64,000 bases of DNA from Parelaphostrongylus tenuis (GCA_019055375.1 JAHQIW010006337.1:62001-126000), one strand, 5' to 3'. Shown: positions 46,106-59,990, numbered from the stretch's first letter. A program made the numbers and translations. Notes: a model not told the origin generated them from the sequence alone.

Positions 46106-49015
46106 GCATGCATGTAATCATCATAACAATTAGCTAACTAATTCTCTTTTCAGATACGTCTAACTGAAGAAGGAACAAAAATAAGGAATTGACCAAGACG
46201 TAAGAGAAATATCATGGAATGTTGAAAACTGAACAAAGAAATACAAGAGTTACACTATTCGTTGCAAGATTTATATTAATAGATTTCATTATGAATAACA
46301 TGCAACTAAAAATAAAGATATTGTAGGAAAATCAGAGCATATTCACCTGAAAAGTACAAATGCGGTTTCTACAAAATTTCAAACATTTATTTCATATAAA
46401 TTACTTTGACCAGACGAACACCAAAATACCCATAAAAAACTTACACTTTTAGAAACATACCTGCTAAGATTTATTCTGATTGCATTTTTGAAAGTCTGAC
46501 CATGATGATCGTTTCTTAGGATAAGTAACGCTTACAGTATGAGAATTCTTAGCGGAACAAATTAAAAACGAGTAGTAATTTCATTTTTTAATACCGCTGG
46601 TAACGACTACAGCATTAAAAATTGTTCAGAAAAATAATCTGAAGATATTTATCAAAGTGTGACCATAAGAGAAAAGAAGTCAATGAGTGGGCAACTGACT
46701 AAAGAACTCAGCGTCAATAATGTCCGTTACGAAGCCCTCAACTAATTAAGTTATCATAGTGCCTGCCTTACCCAGTGAAAATGGAAGCAGGAATTTTAGC
46801 TCTTACACAACTTAAATCCAGAAATCTCCTGGATTCATGAGTACTATATCAAGAAATGATTTTCTATCTATTAGATTTTCATCACGCTGATTTTAGTCCA
46901 TGCAGATTATTGAAGTTGTATTGAAACAGCTTCTGCAAAGTTTAGGAAAATATAGAACATGCTACTCACTGTGTTTAAAAGACCGAAAAAGAAAATGCTA
47001 AGAAAATTGTAGAAGACTGAAGACTTTAGAGAGTAAGAACACTGCGAAACAGAGAATTTGAGTTTCAACTATATGGTGAAAAAATAATGTACGGTCTAAG
47101 AAGAACAAATTGTGCAAGTTTGATAGAGTTTGCGGTTCACATTCATCCACAAGCTCAAACATAGATATAGACTTGCTAAAACAATAATAAAGTAAAACTG
47201 AACTGATGGAAAAGTAAGCGAGTTTAGTAACTAGTCCTAAGTGGATTACAGAATGAGGATAAGGAGATATAGAGAATGGATTGCTTAGACGGAAGACGAC
47301 AACGGAATTCAAGCGACTTTATTTTGCATAGAAATTAGCTCCACCCCGCCGACTGATCATCTTTGTCTATAAAATCCAAACAAAGCCGACGCGATTACTA
47401 CTCATTACTTTCACAACGATATGGCAGGTTTTAATCATGAAAAATCAGAATTCATATTACTTGGACTCATTTCGTTACCACCTGGAAGGATCAGCAGTAA
47501 ATGATAATCACATCCGATTGAATAGTATTATATTCAGACCTAGAATGCTCAGTGATTTGTCGTATTCTAGGCAAAACAAAGTTGGTTAGGAGACTCAGGC
47601 CAATTTATATGTTCAGCGAGATGATTAGACACATTGATGGAATATCGCTTCTTTCATGAAGGCTACGGAGTGTTTCAGCAGAAGCTAGGAAGGAATCCAG
47701 AGAAATTAGTTTGACCATCACTCAGTGACATTCACGAAAAACACAAGAACATCAGTTTAGAACCGAATTCATATATACATTTAACATAGCTATAAATATA
47801 TATAAATCTAAGTTCACGGATTTGTGTAGAATATGTACTCCAGACAACGAACTACACAGATAGATTAGTCAACGTGTAATGTGTAGTTAGGTGATGCAAA
47901 AAAAATGATGTATCGAAACTACCTAGTTTTAGCACATAAAACGCAGATATCTTGAAACTGCTTTGTGGGATAATCCGCACAAAAGCATAACAAGAACATC
48001 CGCAGTGGAAGCTTATAATATCTTTTGGCGACCACGCAATCACTTTTATGATTGTGTTCAACTGAATATTTCTACTCCGCACTACATTATAGCGTACATA
48101 CGGTGATCGTGACCCTTCAAAATCATTTTCAAGCCCCTGAAGCTCTTTTCCAACTTTATGGGCCAAACAACAGAACAATGACCTCAAGAATAAACCACTT
48201 TACAGCGTCAAAATTGATGCTTGATAAGTAAATTAATACCGATTTCAATGCGCTGCTGTGGCTGGTTCGGAAGCTATAGGTTGAATGTGCCAATTAATTG
48301 TGTCGTTTTATTTTGGCCTTTAACTTTTTTTTCCTTTATGAGAACTGCAAAATGAAGGAATAAACTCAGGAAACTCAGTCACCCCACGTTTTTCGAGTCT
48401 CTTGGAAGATTTAGACTGATTTCAATATGCATTAGTATCGCGCTCGTCATTTGGTTCATACATGACATGGGCAAATGATAATAAACTACCGCTATGGCGG
48501 ATTATGGTCATTTCCTACATTTGCATAAAGTAAGTACACAGTAGCAAGCAGTTCTACTTTATCCAAGGACACATCACAAATGTGAAACACAACACGTCAA
48601 ATTATCACCGATGTTAGACGCATGTCACCAGACGACACCTGCTCGTATCGAGCAGCGAGTTGAAATCTCATAGGATCTGACGCCAACTGTTCCCAAACAA
48701 AATGATTATTTATTGGTAAAAATTGTAAGGCACTCCAAACTCATATCAAATGTTAGCATGAATGACGTGGAAAAGCTGAATGGAGGTGTATTGTTAACTC
48801 TTCTAACTACCAGTTTTCGGTAACCATTCTCAACAAAAGAGAATGCAAAGGCATGAAATCAGTGACAGATAAGCAAATCTAAATCACATTTCTTGCACCA
48901 GCTGCATTGAAACTCAAAACAAAAAGCAAGAAATGAAACGTTTCAGATATCTCTACGTCACGGAAAGGTAAAAAATTGCGTGCACTACAAGATTTTCAAC
49001 AACATAAGCGAAGTG
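46106..49015 (-). other. Intron part, no element seen
   Basis: 2.9 kb of the 27.8-kb intron. A 104-codon minus frame (46998-47312) and a 111-codon one (47852-48187) show no recognisable motif and fit chance expectation. Confidence 0.5.
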
Positions 49016-49032
49016 CCCCCCCCCCCCCCCCC
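49016..49032. repeat. Homopolymer of 17 C
   Basis: An uninterrupted C17 tract in an AT-rich intron (G17 on the transcribed minus strand). Confidence 0.95.
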
Positions 49033-51860
49033 AAAGCATTTTATATTGATCGGTTTTGAACTTGTTTCCGCTCCAGTACATACTAATCCATCCCCATGAC
49101 TATCAGAGTGAATGAATGAATTTCTAAATTACGAAGATAATGTCCCTTTCCTCATCGATATGAAATGTCCTTGTACGGAGAAATGTGTGTATCAGCAATA
49201 TCAAAATTCATTCCTGAATCCGAAGCCAGCCAAACCCGGTATAGTAACTTAAATTCGACCAAAAATAAAAGATATATTTATGGTAATTAAGGAACGCAGC
49301 ACAATATCATAGAAATAAAGTATCGAAAATCGAAAAAATTGAGCAAAATGGCGGAAAATATCTGAGTTCTGAGGGTTAAATCATGTACAGATTCCTCATA
49401 AAATGTTCACCAACTCCCGTTACACGGTAACTCTACTAAATTAGAAAATTAATTTTCGCTATGACAGTGTGGTTCCCATTGTTAATTGCCTGTAGCACTG
49501 TTGCAGAGAAGCCACAAAATTGTGGTTTTGAGCCATGGGCGCGTAATGAAGGCATAAGTGGTTCATTTCAGCACAGAATTGCATCGCTCTAAAAAACAGA
49601 AGAGGTGGGAGGACGAGTGGACCGATCTGTAATAAGCAATTGATTCACAGTATAAAATAAAACTATATATACTTCAGCAAATACACCAAAAACATAAACA
49701 CATATGATAATATAGCTAAAATTTATTTATGCGTAGAAATTGGCTTCAGTCAATGTGATAATCGCAACGGGAAGACATGTAATGGAAGCATAGATTTCTC
49801 TACACTTGGTGTTGACTTAAAGGCGCGTACAACAAAGGATGACAATACGGCGGAAACTGACAAAGGCACAATAGAAATACACTGCTCCTTCTCAGTAGTA
49901 ACGCATAACCATCCTCGCATATGCCTGGCGGGAAAACGAAAGAGAACTTAACTGCATTATAAAAAGCATGAGACGCAATTGAAATGAATAGAGTAATAGT
50001 GTCGATTTTATCCATTTTATCCCAAGAAACAAGTACAAGGCATTAATTATGAACGCATCTTCTTTCACCTGCACTCCCATTAATGTCAGAGTACATTAGA
50101 GAGCTTCATTGAACTCCTTTAATTCCTGCTTCGCACCATCTCACTATGTTGCATTAGGTCATAGGACGCACGATCATTAACACACTGGTAATACAGTGAA
50201 ATTACTCTTACTAGTTTTAACATCTATAGAGAGAAAATAACCGTGGCCACATCTTCAACCTATGTGACGACGGTACAGGTTTACTCTCAGCTCGCAAAAG
50301 GTCACTATTTCTTTGACTGGAGCCTAGCATACAATGTTTTATAATGAAAGGCGATCCTAAAGTCTTTCCGTTGCTAGAGGGAATTTCAGTATAGAGCAAA
50401 ATTAGTATCAGGTGTTTAGTGAAAACAAAGTCAGCTGGGAGAGGAGGTGCTCCCCTGAGTAATACGCATAGAGGATGAACAATCTGTTATACATCACGAG
50501 TAGAAACGATTAAGCCAAATTATCGGTTCAACGTGCCTCCGTTCTCCTCCCACAAAGTAGTTGTACAAATTCTCCAGAATAACACTCCTTTCAACAAAAA
50601 AGTCTATATACCATCAGAAGAAAATGGACGTAGATAATTGAAGAAAGCATCATAACATTCAAATATCCTGTTATCGGTAATATAAACATTCTGTAAGTGT
50701 TAACAAAGAAGAGAACAAATTTAGGAAATTGCAAGAGTAATGAATGACTCTTAAACATTGATGTCCAATGGATGTAAAGTAATAGGAGTTCATTAGATTA
50801 TATAGAATAGATCAGCGAAAATTACTGCAGTATACTGGTTCTCTAAGCATAAACTATGGACGCAACTGAATTTCGCACATATGGATGTAGAAAGGACCAT
50901 TAGCCGTAGATGGTTTGAAGTTATTAGTAGATAACCTCATGTTCGATTTTTCTCAAAAAGTTGGTCAGTATAGTTTCTTTATTGAGGATCGTAAAATATT
51001 CATATGCATTTTATGAAAGAGACTCCAATGAACAAAACCGCTTTGGAGCTCAAACAGCGGACTACTATCCGCTGTCTGGAAAGTGAAATGTACCTCTGTC
51101 TACGTTGGTACTACGCATCAAAAAAATCTTTCCAGAAACAAGGCTCAGTGTCACATCTGCCATTTCTCAGCTATCGAATGGTCCAAAAGCTAATGAAAAA
51201 TGTATGCTCAACCAAAAAAACCACGCAAAGGACAATGTACCGTTTCCAACACACTTCGTCTCCAAAGGGCTGACTGCAAAATCCTTGAATGATTCAAAGT
51301 ATTTCACCCAAATGCCCTTATGTCTGAAGTTAGTTTTAGCAACTTTTTCAGCCACTACTCTACTGTAGTTTGATGGATGACTGTCTTGTAATCTGCTCAT
51401 AGAAAAGGAAATAGACAAATGTTGCAAATTATTGAACGAACAGTCAATAATATCTACCTGAAAACCGAAAAAGTTCACCTCTTTTCTGTTTGCCTTGATA
51501 AACCTCGCCAAAAACGGCTACATCATTAAGTGGTGCCAAAGGCCAAGTTACAATAACGTACTGATTCACTACCTCTCCTCTCAACTTTCAAATATAAAAA
51601 AGCATTTGTGAAAAAACATGCTCCGGGCCACCAGCGTGTATACAAAAAGATAGTCGAAGGTAACTCCTGAAATTGGCTCGGCAAACATCCATTTTCAATG
51701 GTTACAAAACTTTACCTCTTTGAGATAGGTTTCAAGCAAGAACCATGAACCCAAATGATACTTTAACAAACATAAGGTCCGATCTATCCCAATCATTATT
51801 TCTAACTGAAAAGTAGAGCTATACAACACCTTTTAAGGGAAAGAAATTCAAAAAAAACCA
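49033..51860 (-). other. Intron part, nothing definable
   Basis: Around 51.1-51.2 kb, TCTCAGCTATCGAATGGTCC echoes the TGCTATCGAATGGTCAATGG motif of the 1.3-2.6 kb repeat. Otherwise featureless. Confidence 0.45.
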
Positions 51861-51867
51861 GTAACAA

Positions 51868-52277
51868 TGATTGAATTACCACTGAATACTCTGATGCACA
51901 AACTAGTTCGCAACCGCTTGTTTGACCGCCTATGCACAACACAAGACTGCATAATATGCTCTGACGTAATCGGGTACACGTTACCTGATATCTTGTTAAG
52001 CATGCGATAAAGAATATATTGGCAAAACAGGTAGATCAATATGTGTTCGTATGAACATCTAAACGATGAACTTGAACCAATTACCCCAATGGGAGCGTAT
52101 TGGACACAGACACATAATGGCGAAGATTCCGTAGTTAAAGTTACCGTCCTATGCAGAAATATGAATATTCAACGCGAAAGTCTTTCGAAGCCTACTGGAT
52201 CCATGAATTCAAAAATAAGAGAGGAACGTCTCAATATCATGAGTAATCTGATCCAGTATATAAGACTGTTATTTTGA
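51868..52277 (+). mobile_element. Penelope-like element, 3' coding end (decayed)
   Basis: The plus strand encodes MHKLVRNRLFDRLCTTQDC and IIC, the conserved Cys linker. A degraded GIY-YIG region follows (stops at 52.01-52.03 kb), then GAYWTQTHNGEDSVVKVTVL, a frameshifted SFEAYWI and the terminal LIQYIRLLF before a stop at 52275-52277. The last block matches QYIRLLF at the end of the 55.9-kb copy. In Penelope-like elements this domain is the single-strand nickase used for integration. Dead copy. Confidence 0.72.
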
Positions 52278-55200
52278 TATGAATAATGCGTTAGCATCCA
52301 CGTGAACTTTGTACGATTGACACTGATGTGAGATATTAAATTGAAGACTTTTTCAAAACGGTGATTTTCTGGAAAAAGTGTGTTGTTTCAAGTGCAATTG
52401 GGATCAGCTTCTCTTCTTCACTTGAGGGTTGCGGAGATATCTAACTGACTGGGTTTAATCAACTTGGCTTTCCTATGCTCTGAAGGAGTCGAAATTCGAC
52501 TAAATGTCGGCTGTTGTCAATAAAATGTCAACGAATTGCTATAACAATAAAAAAGCAATTTCAAAAAATGAATACATACAGCGAATTTCCGAAGACGAAA
52601 GGCGTCACTGCCGTCTTAGAAAGAAAAAAGTGTCAGATAGATAGGCGTTTATTCCAAGATGTACGATAACATTTTCACGGCTAGCTAATGTAGCCAGGAA
52701 TGAAAAGGCCATAAAATTAATACTCGATCACCGTCGACAAACACAGTACTCAAACATAGAGTATCATCATCTTTCGCATTAAAAGTGCTCGTGTATAACT
52801 CTCGAAAACTCTTTGAATGACTTTGTCTTATTGCATAATGTAATTACGTAATTTCACCACCCTACAAATTGCAAGTTCACACTTTTATGCTGAAAGTCGA
52901 GCTAAGATATGTTCGTCTAAACATGTTTGGCTATATGGTTGACTTAACATTTTGAAGCAACAACTATAGGGCACATCATTCAATGAATGGATTGCTATTT
53001 GGCACAAGGTAACGACGATGGTTTTTTCGACAGCTAGATGGAACACTACTCTAACTTATTGTTTCGTCATGGAGCATTCCACGAATTAATCGCAAGGAGG
53101 AACATGAATTGAAAGATTACAAACCTCTCTGATTGACAATAGCTAGCGAAATTTTGTGGCTAAGAACTAGAAGCACTCAAGCATCACAAGAACTCCAAAA
53201 AGGTACCTTCAGCCAGAAATTCACATGTCAATGAGAAAAAACCACAGGACGTAGGACTCTCGGACCGCGTATATCATCCTTGATACACGTTTTTGAGCTT
53301 TTAAAGCTGGACACAGACAGACTATGTAGCCACTTGAAAAGTTGGACAAATGGCGATTTCATTACAATGCTTATTTTTCTAAAAAACCTTAGTGCCCTGT
53401 AGCAGCTCTTACAAAATTGCGTTCCACCTTCGGCACGTTTTTTTTTCCTAGCTAGCGTTTGTGAATAGCCTTTCCCTAATTCTCAGAAGTCATTTAAAAC
53501 CTCGAGAAATGACAATTTTAAAAGTACTTTGCTTCCTGAAAGGCTTTTCAGTGCTCTGTAGCAACAAAAATAAGACCAGTTTTCACACTCGGAGTAGTTA
53601 GCCCGTTGCTTGAACTTCATATATTTCTTCTACAATTCTAGAGAAATCTCAACTCCTAAAGTACAGAGTTAATCAAAAAATTGTTGGGAGTTATCGATGA
53701 ATAGACAGATTGTTGAGAGTTTTCGATAGATAGCTTACAACATGCAGTATTATTTTGACGGATTTTCATTGTTTTCTATTTTTTTTCATCTATAAGAGTT
53801 ATACATGTAGCAGAATGGGAGGGTTTATAGAGAAATATGGAGCAGCAAAGTAAAACGAGCAACCTAAACATTTTTTTGAACGGAGAAGAAATCCCTAACT
53901 AAATAATGAAATTCGCATGCTGCTTGCGAATCGCTCATGCGGCATGATTTCAACTGTCTCGACGAAAAGGCGCGGCTCTCACTCTATTAGGAATCTTTCC
54001 CTTCTGATAGTTCGATAATCACAAAATTTTCTCTTCGCCCTTATATGTTTTCAGTGCATACATATATAACTATTATGTGAGAAAAAAACTCCGAAGGTGT
54101 GACGTAACCTTAGTTTGTTGCTATAGCGCACTAAAAAAGCAAGTATAGTGTTGAAATTACCGTTTTTGAAGCTACTGAATGGCTTCTAAAACTCTAGTGA
54201 AGAACCATTTACAGACTTTAGCCGAGCAAAAAATGTGTTCCAAAAGATGGAATAATTTTCCCATAGCTGCTCAGGGCACCACAATAGTTTTTTCAGAAAC
54301 CATGCAGTGTTTTTTTTTTCAAGATATCTAGTGATTACTAAAAAATAGAAAAATAATTCTCTCCAGACCCAGCGAAAAAGCATATACATACGAATGGGCC
54401 ATATATGATTCAATTAAATCTTCTCCTCCTTAATGTATCTAAATACAACATCGATATTTTCCAAAAACTTTACCCTGCCTACCATAATTAATTCTTGTAG
54501 GAGCGCATGTGACGCACCGGTTAGAGTGACCTGCGTCACCAAGTCATCCATCCCTCTGGAGTCGGTAAATTGGTACCAGATTGGTCTCAGACTTGGCTGA
54601 GAAGATAAGCAGCACCGACTCGATGAAGGGAAGCCACTGCAAGTCATTGTAGAGGCTAGATATGCATTCAATCACCTCAAACGAAGTTTAAAATTGAAGA
54701 CGAATGCATGGCACATCCCTCAGGGATTGATAAATCTCGAGAACTTCATATTTTTTATTCTTGGAAACGATAATCAAAAAAAAAAAACAGCGCTGCGAGA
54801 AGGAAATTATTGACTTGTGTTTTCTGCACGTATAATGCCCTTGAGTGAAAACTCATTTGTGCAACCGCTTCTCTACATATGATATATCGCATTTGAAGAA
54901 ATAGAGCAAGAAAACTTTTGGAAGATTTCTTGCAAGAGAACATAATCTCAACTTCAATGTTACAAAACACTAATTTTTGTGTCGCATTCAAAATGATGCC
55001 TAGATTCTGATAAATTTATTTCAAAAGATAAAAAAGGTTCACTGTGACAAATGACAGCTCAGAATTAGAAGGAAAAATTGCTTCCACTTATTATGAGTTG
55101 AAACAAGTGCATTCTCAGGAGTATGCGAAAAAATTTCAAGCAGCATTTTTCCAAAAGTAACTGCTGCAATAAGCAAATCAATTCACGGCGAGGAGACAAA

Positions 55201-55540
55201 TGTAGGTTTTTGAATAATTTTTGGAAATCTAGGGTAGCTTTACAAAAAAAGGATTGAGTAACTCATCGTAACAAAAGGATTGTTAACTAAAGTATTTGAC
55301 AAAGGCGAGTGTTCATGTACAGTGGTTGTGAAAATTAATCAAATCTCATCCCATCATTATGCAGACTTAATAAAATTTTTGCTCACAATTAAAAATTAAT
55401 GGCAGATTAAACCGAGCCACGCTTTTCAAAACTAAAAGAATGGCCTCAGCATATTCCTTCTATTTTGACGCTTGAAAAAATAAAGAACTCCAAGACCGAC
55501 TGTCTATTAACCTCGGCATGCTTCAGTATGATTCTTGATT
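52278..55540 (-). other. Intron part with scattered shared motifs
   Basis: 54.20-54.30 kb shares ACAGACTTTAGCCGAGCAAA with 7.38 kb inside the piggyBac-like MITE. 54.53-54.60 kb shares a block with 41.1 kb. No gene seen. Confidence 0.45.
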
Positions 55541-55587
55541 TTCTTCTTTGAGCAGAACACGAGGTGTTACATTAACCTTTATTCGAT

Positions 55588-55622
55588 AGCTGACGTTTCG
55601 GCAGTTCGCCTTCTTCAGAGCC
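55588..55622 (-). ncRNA. Hammerhead-like motif in Penelope-like arm
   Basis: On minus: GGCT, CTGAAGA, an extra A, GGC-GAACT-GCC, GAAA, CG, TC, AGCT. GGCT/AGCT forms stem I, GGC/GCC stem II, and stem III is reduced to about two pairs. The core fits CUGANGA...GAAA with one inserted A. The right-arm copy (plus, about 56315-56347) has lost one A of GAAA. Confidence 0.55.
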
Positions 55623-55935
55623 TGGAAAGGTCAAAATGTTTGCAATACAATCAGTCAAACACCTCCATTACTTATTTAGAGAAAATCACCAGACCTAGAT
55701 TTCAATGGCATCAAGCAAAAATCAACACTCAACATACTCACCGCTTTTTATATGTGTTCCACTGGATGATCCAAGTGGAGATCACCGGCAAGAGAGACAC
55801 ATAGGCTCGTAATGCACCCTACCCATCAAAACAACAGTCTTATATACTGGCTCATATCACGAGTGTTTGCAAGGCATTCCTCCCTGCGGTTTATGGTTGG
55901 ATTGGTCGTATTAATCCAAATGCTTCCAAGATCTT

Positions 55936-56110
55936 TCGCGGCGTTGATTTTGAAATCGAAGTCACCATCCTTGCGCAGGAGCAAAAAACATCAGCGCGAA
56001 AGATCTTGGAAGCATTTTGGATTAATACGACCAATCCAACCATATACCGCAGGGAGGAATGCCTTGTAAACACTCGTGATATGAGCCAGTACATAAGACT
56101 GTTGTTTTGA
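55936..56110 (+). pseudogene. C-terminal piece of Penelope-like endonuclease ORF
   Basis: The open frame GVDFEIEVTILAQEQKTS, ARKILEAFWINTTNPTIY, RREECLVNTRDMSQYIRLLF ends at TGA 56108-56110. The KxLEAFWI and RREEC spacing is that of the tail of GIY-YIG domains in nematode Penelope-like ORFs as I know them. The N-terminal part (reverse transcriptase, linker) is absent: a 5'-truncated copy. Confidence 0.72.
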
Positions 56111-56392
56111 TGGGTAGGGTGCATTACGAGCCTATGTGTCTCTCTTGCCGGTGATCTCCACTTGGATCATCCAGTGGAACACATATAAAAAGCGGTGAGT
56201 ATGTTGAGTGTTGATTTTTGCTTGATGCCATTGAAATCTAGGTCTGGTGATTTTCTCTAAATAAGTAATGGAGGTGTTTGACTGATTGTATTGCAAACAT
56301 TTTGACCTTTCCAGGCTCTGAAGAAGGCGAACTGCCGAACGTCAGCTATCGAATAAAGTTTAATGTAACACCTCGTGTTTGCTCAAAGAAAT

Positions 56393-59300
56393 AAAGAACG
56401 TTTATAAACCATTCCGAATCGGTCGCTCTTATACGGATACTCCGTGTTTAACTCTACACGTTACACCACAAAGGTGACTAAGTGATACTTGAGGTGTATG
56501 GTGACCTGAGCACACCGTTGTATCAAGTCAGCAATTCTTACTCTCTTCGACAGTCTGACACCAGTTCTCCGACCCACGACCGATAGAGAGGCTGATGAAC
56601 ACGAATGAGAGAAAGAAGCAGCATCCACATATTATGAACATCCATCTATATATCCATTCAAAAAACCTGCCACCATCGAATATGCAGGAAATGATGCAGA
56701 ACTATTTGACTGACCATTATTCAACGCTACTGGTAATAGTAACATTACCGTTAGGTATCAATTTGTAGAAAAAGTAGATAGAAAGGGTGTTGTATGAAAT
56801 CAGCCATTGTTGGTTTATTTAAGAAGGAACAAGAAAAAAAGCACAAAATAGAGAAAAAGGACTCGATAGCAATGAGATAGACAAGCAGCCATTCGTCCAA
56901 TATTTTTCTAAAGGGATGAAATCTACTCTAGGGAATAACAGATAAACAACATACATCCAGAAAATGAAAAACAAGGATTTCACAAAGTGTCCGCCTACTA
57001 TAAAGTGATTAAAACTGCGAAAATTCACATATATCGGCTTGTAAATTTAAAAAATTAGTTTTAAATCCTTTGAGGTCATATCTGTATGGAGATGAATTCT
57101 TTTAATGTAGACTTTTGAGCTTTGTGAGCAAAAGGATAAAAACTGAAAATTTATAGAAACTGCGGAGAAGACAAAAAGCCTTGGCTCCGCCAAATAAAGG
57201 AGAACTTCACAGTCATCCAAAAATTGCTTATTTGAAACTGATATTTAGTCTCAGGGGTCTGTTGAAAAAACGTCCAATGAATTACTTGAACAACTTATTT
57301 AAAGAGAATTTCCTGAGCTTACCACTGTTTTACTCAAAATGAGCTAATGAACTCGATTTCTTGTATCGCCCATAGGGCTGTCATCCAGAAGATTTGTGAG
57401 TGTCTGAGATGTCAAGCGGCCAACTCGAGTTTTCAGAGTAAGCATGCTCTATGAGCGTTCATCATTCAAAAGAGTGAAGAGGATGATAAGTAAAAGTTGC
57501 ATCCAAAGAGATACAATAGTTCGACTACCACTATGAATGATGAGTACAAGATGAGATAAATAGAACAGACTCTGTGACTATTTGAGAGGCAAATGAAAGC
57601 GGATCATTTGAGTAAGAAGTAAGTAAATAGGTAAGTAAAGATAGAAAAAGAGCAATAGATAACATATAAATGCTTATCCTTACCAAGAAATGAGACTTCA
57701 ACGACACAGTTATTGCAGTCAAAAGTCAAGAAATACTTTCCATTCTAAATAGGGACTATTAGCAATGATCCATCTAACATAAGTATCTCATGACGAATGA
57801 CAACATGAACATATAAATTACTAAACCGAAAACGGAAGCTGTCAATGTTATTTATAACTTCTGAACAAATGATATCTTACACGAAAAAAATTCTTATAGA
57901 AGGACAGATGAGAGGTACCAGAGTGTGAGCCAGTGTTTTTACGGCAAAACCAGAAAAATTCCCTTTGCCAGACTTATTCACTGAATGATGCATGCATCAT
58001 GCTGTCTTCAAGAGAAGCAGTTCGAAGTAACGAGCAAAGTGCAATCTAAGCAAACTTCAAAAAAACGTGTGCACACAGAATCTAATAATTGAATTTTCCC
58101 TAGAAGAAAGCATGACAACGCATGCATTCGTAAACAAAGACTAATGTGAAGTAATAAATTACAGAGAGGAAACTAAACACTTTTCACGCATTATGAAAAT
58201 TGAACGAAATTTTCATAACAACTCACGGTATTAGAATAATGGTCAAAGTGGAAAATAATTAAATCCGGCATCATTTTTAATTTACAAGCAATTGTGATAA
58301 TGCATATGATGGAGTGAATTGGATTTGTATCTACGATATCTACTTCGCTGAAGGTGTTCAACGGGTCCTGCACGCTTGAGATGACAGAGAATCGTACGGT
58401 ACATGTTTATTTTTTTTTTTGCACAAAAAATAAGCATAAGTCACAAGCTACCCACTGAAACCCACCACGATGGCATAATTGTAACCAAGGGAGTTGAAGG
58501 TACTCTTTGCAGGCAACATCGATCCGCCTCGTTTACTTTCAGTTTTTTGGATGTAGGCCTTTAGAAGACTCGATTAGAAAGATACAACCTTTGTACACAG
58601 AGGAAATATACGATTCAGGTAAGCGCATTTCCCACAGAAGATATTGCCGTATAACGGTGTTCTCAACTGATCATCCTTGGCAAAAATAGGCTGTTGTAGA
58701 TGGGCAGAAGTACGACGATATATGGTCAAGGAACTTCAAGGATAACAACGACTTCTGTGATTGCTCGAATGACAGACCGAAGAAAGTAACAAAAGATATT
58801 CAACCACATGTAAAACGGAAAGTACAAGTTCACACAAGCCCCTGTTGAAGCATAAGGTCGCTTCGAATGACGTTTCATCTCTCATTATGGTAACGATACC
58901 GTATATCGGAAATGCCGATGAAAAGTAAATAGTCTTTCGCAAGGAAATGACAGTGCACTGCTAAATTCTAACGATCTAATGAGATCTGAATAACACCATG
59001 CTGTTTACGACAGGTTATGTACTATATACGTTGATGTAACAAACATTAACTACTTAAGACTGAAAAAAAAGCGGTACGTCGGTAAACGAGTGAAAAGAAA
59101 GATTGAAAGACAGACTTGGAATTCTCTCCGAAGTGCGCTAGATATTAATGAAATTGCTGCAAAGCCTGCAAAGGATGAGAAATTAATTGAAGCTTCACCG
59201 CCACATGAAATCGATAAGCTCATTTCTCTATAAGTGCTGATATTTCGACTATCATAGATGGATTAGCTGGAAGTTTTACCTATTCCACTCAAACCTTGCA

Positions 59301-59990
59301 GCTCATAGGATTGAAATGAAAACAAGATTAGTGATTGGTGAAAGTTTTCTTTTCCACAAGGTCGCCCTATTCATAAATATTAAAGCTTTCATTCCATAGT
59401 TGACTGACAGAAGAAGAAATTCAGCAAACTAGAGAAAAAACGAAAGCCACATACTTGCTATCGCTAGTCTTTTTGTTATACAAAGTTGAACAAAAATAAA
59501 AGATTGGCGAAGAATGGATGTCATAAATGGATTTCTCAAGGGCAGAAGAAATGAACAAAACAGCAATTACCTTTTCCCATCAAACTCTTCTTGTTTTTGT
59601 TGTTACTTAGCATATTGCAAAAAAAAAAAACAGAAAAAAGGTCACAGCTTTCGACGTTGTGAGCTCGAAAAACTCAGTAAATTTGATATACAATAAACTA
59701 ATCTACGAATAAACACATATTTATGTATACAAAGACGCTGAATGATATGCAAGCTCTCTCACGTCAGGCGGTAGTTGAACTGTTTCACTCATACAGGGAG
59801 AGCGTGTTCCCGCTACATCGCAAAGGTCACTACTCTATTACTTCGCGACGTAAGGTATCGAAGCTGTTAACAACCATTCCTCAGCCAGTTGGGTCGGTAA
59901 GCGAATGTTGGCATTGAAAAAAGGTTGATTTCATTCTACAATCAGCAGTATTACGCCAAAATGCAAGTATTTTTACATCCTGCAAAGAAT
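56393..59990 (-). other. Intron part, no element seen
   Basis: 3.6 kb of AT-rich intron; no repeat, coding or RNA signal recognised. Confidence 0.5.

Larger units (their letters stand above)
55541..56392. mobile_element. Penelope-like 3' ends as a near-perfect inverted repeat
   Basis: Arms 55541-55940 and 55995-56392 match at about 98-99% (around six differences), with a 54-bp loop. The right arm plus loop encode the end of a Penelope-like ORF on plus, followed by about 200 bp of 3' sequence and a hammerhead-like motif. The left arm is an inverted copy of the same. High arm identity implies a recent insertion or gene-conversion-like homogenisation. Penelope-like elements are known for inverted, partly duplicated terminal structures. 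Confidence 0.82.

Noticed and set aside
46998..47312. 104-codon minus frame
   Set aside because: No recognisable motif, no splice signals, and several frames of this length are expected by chance in 64 kb.
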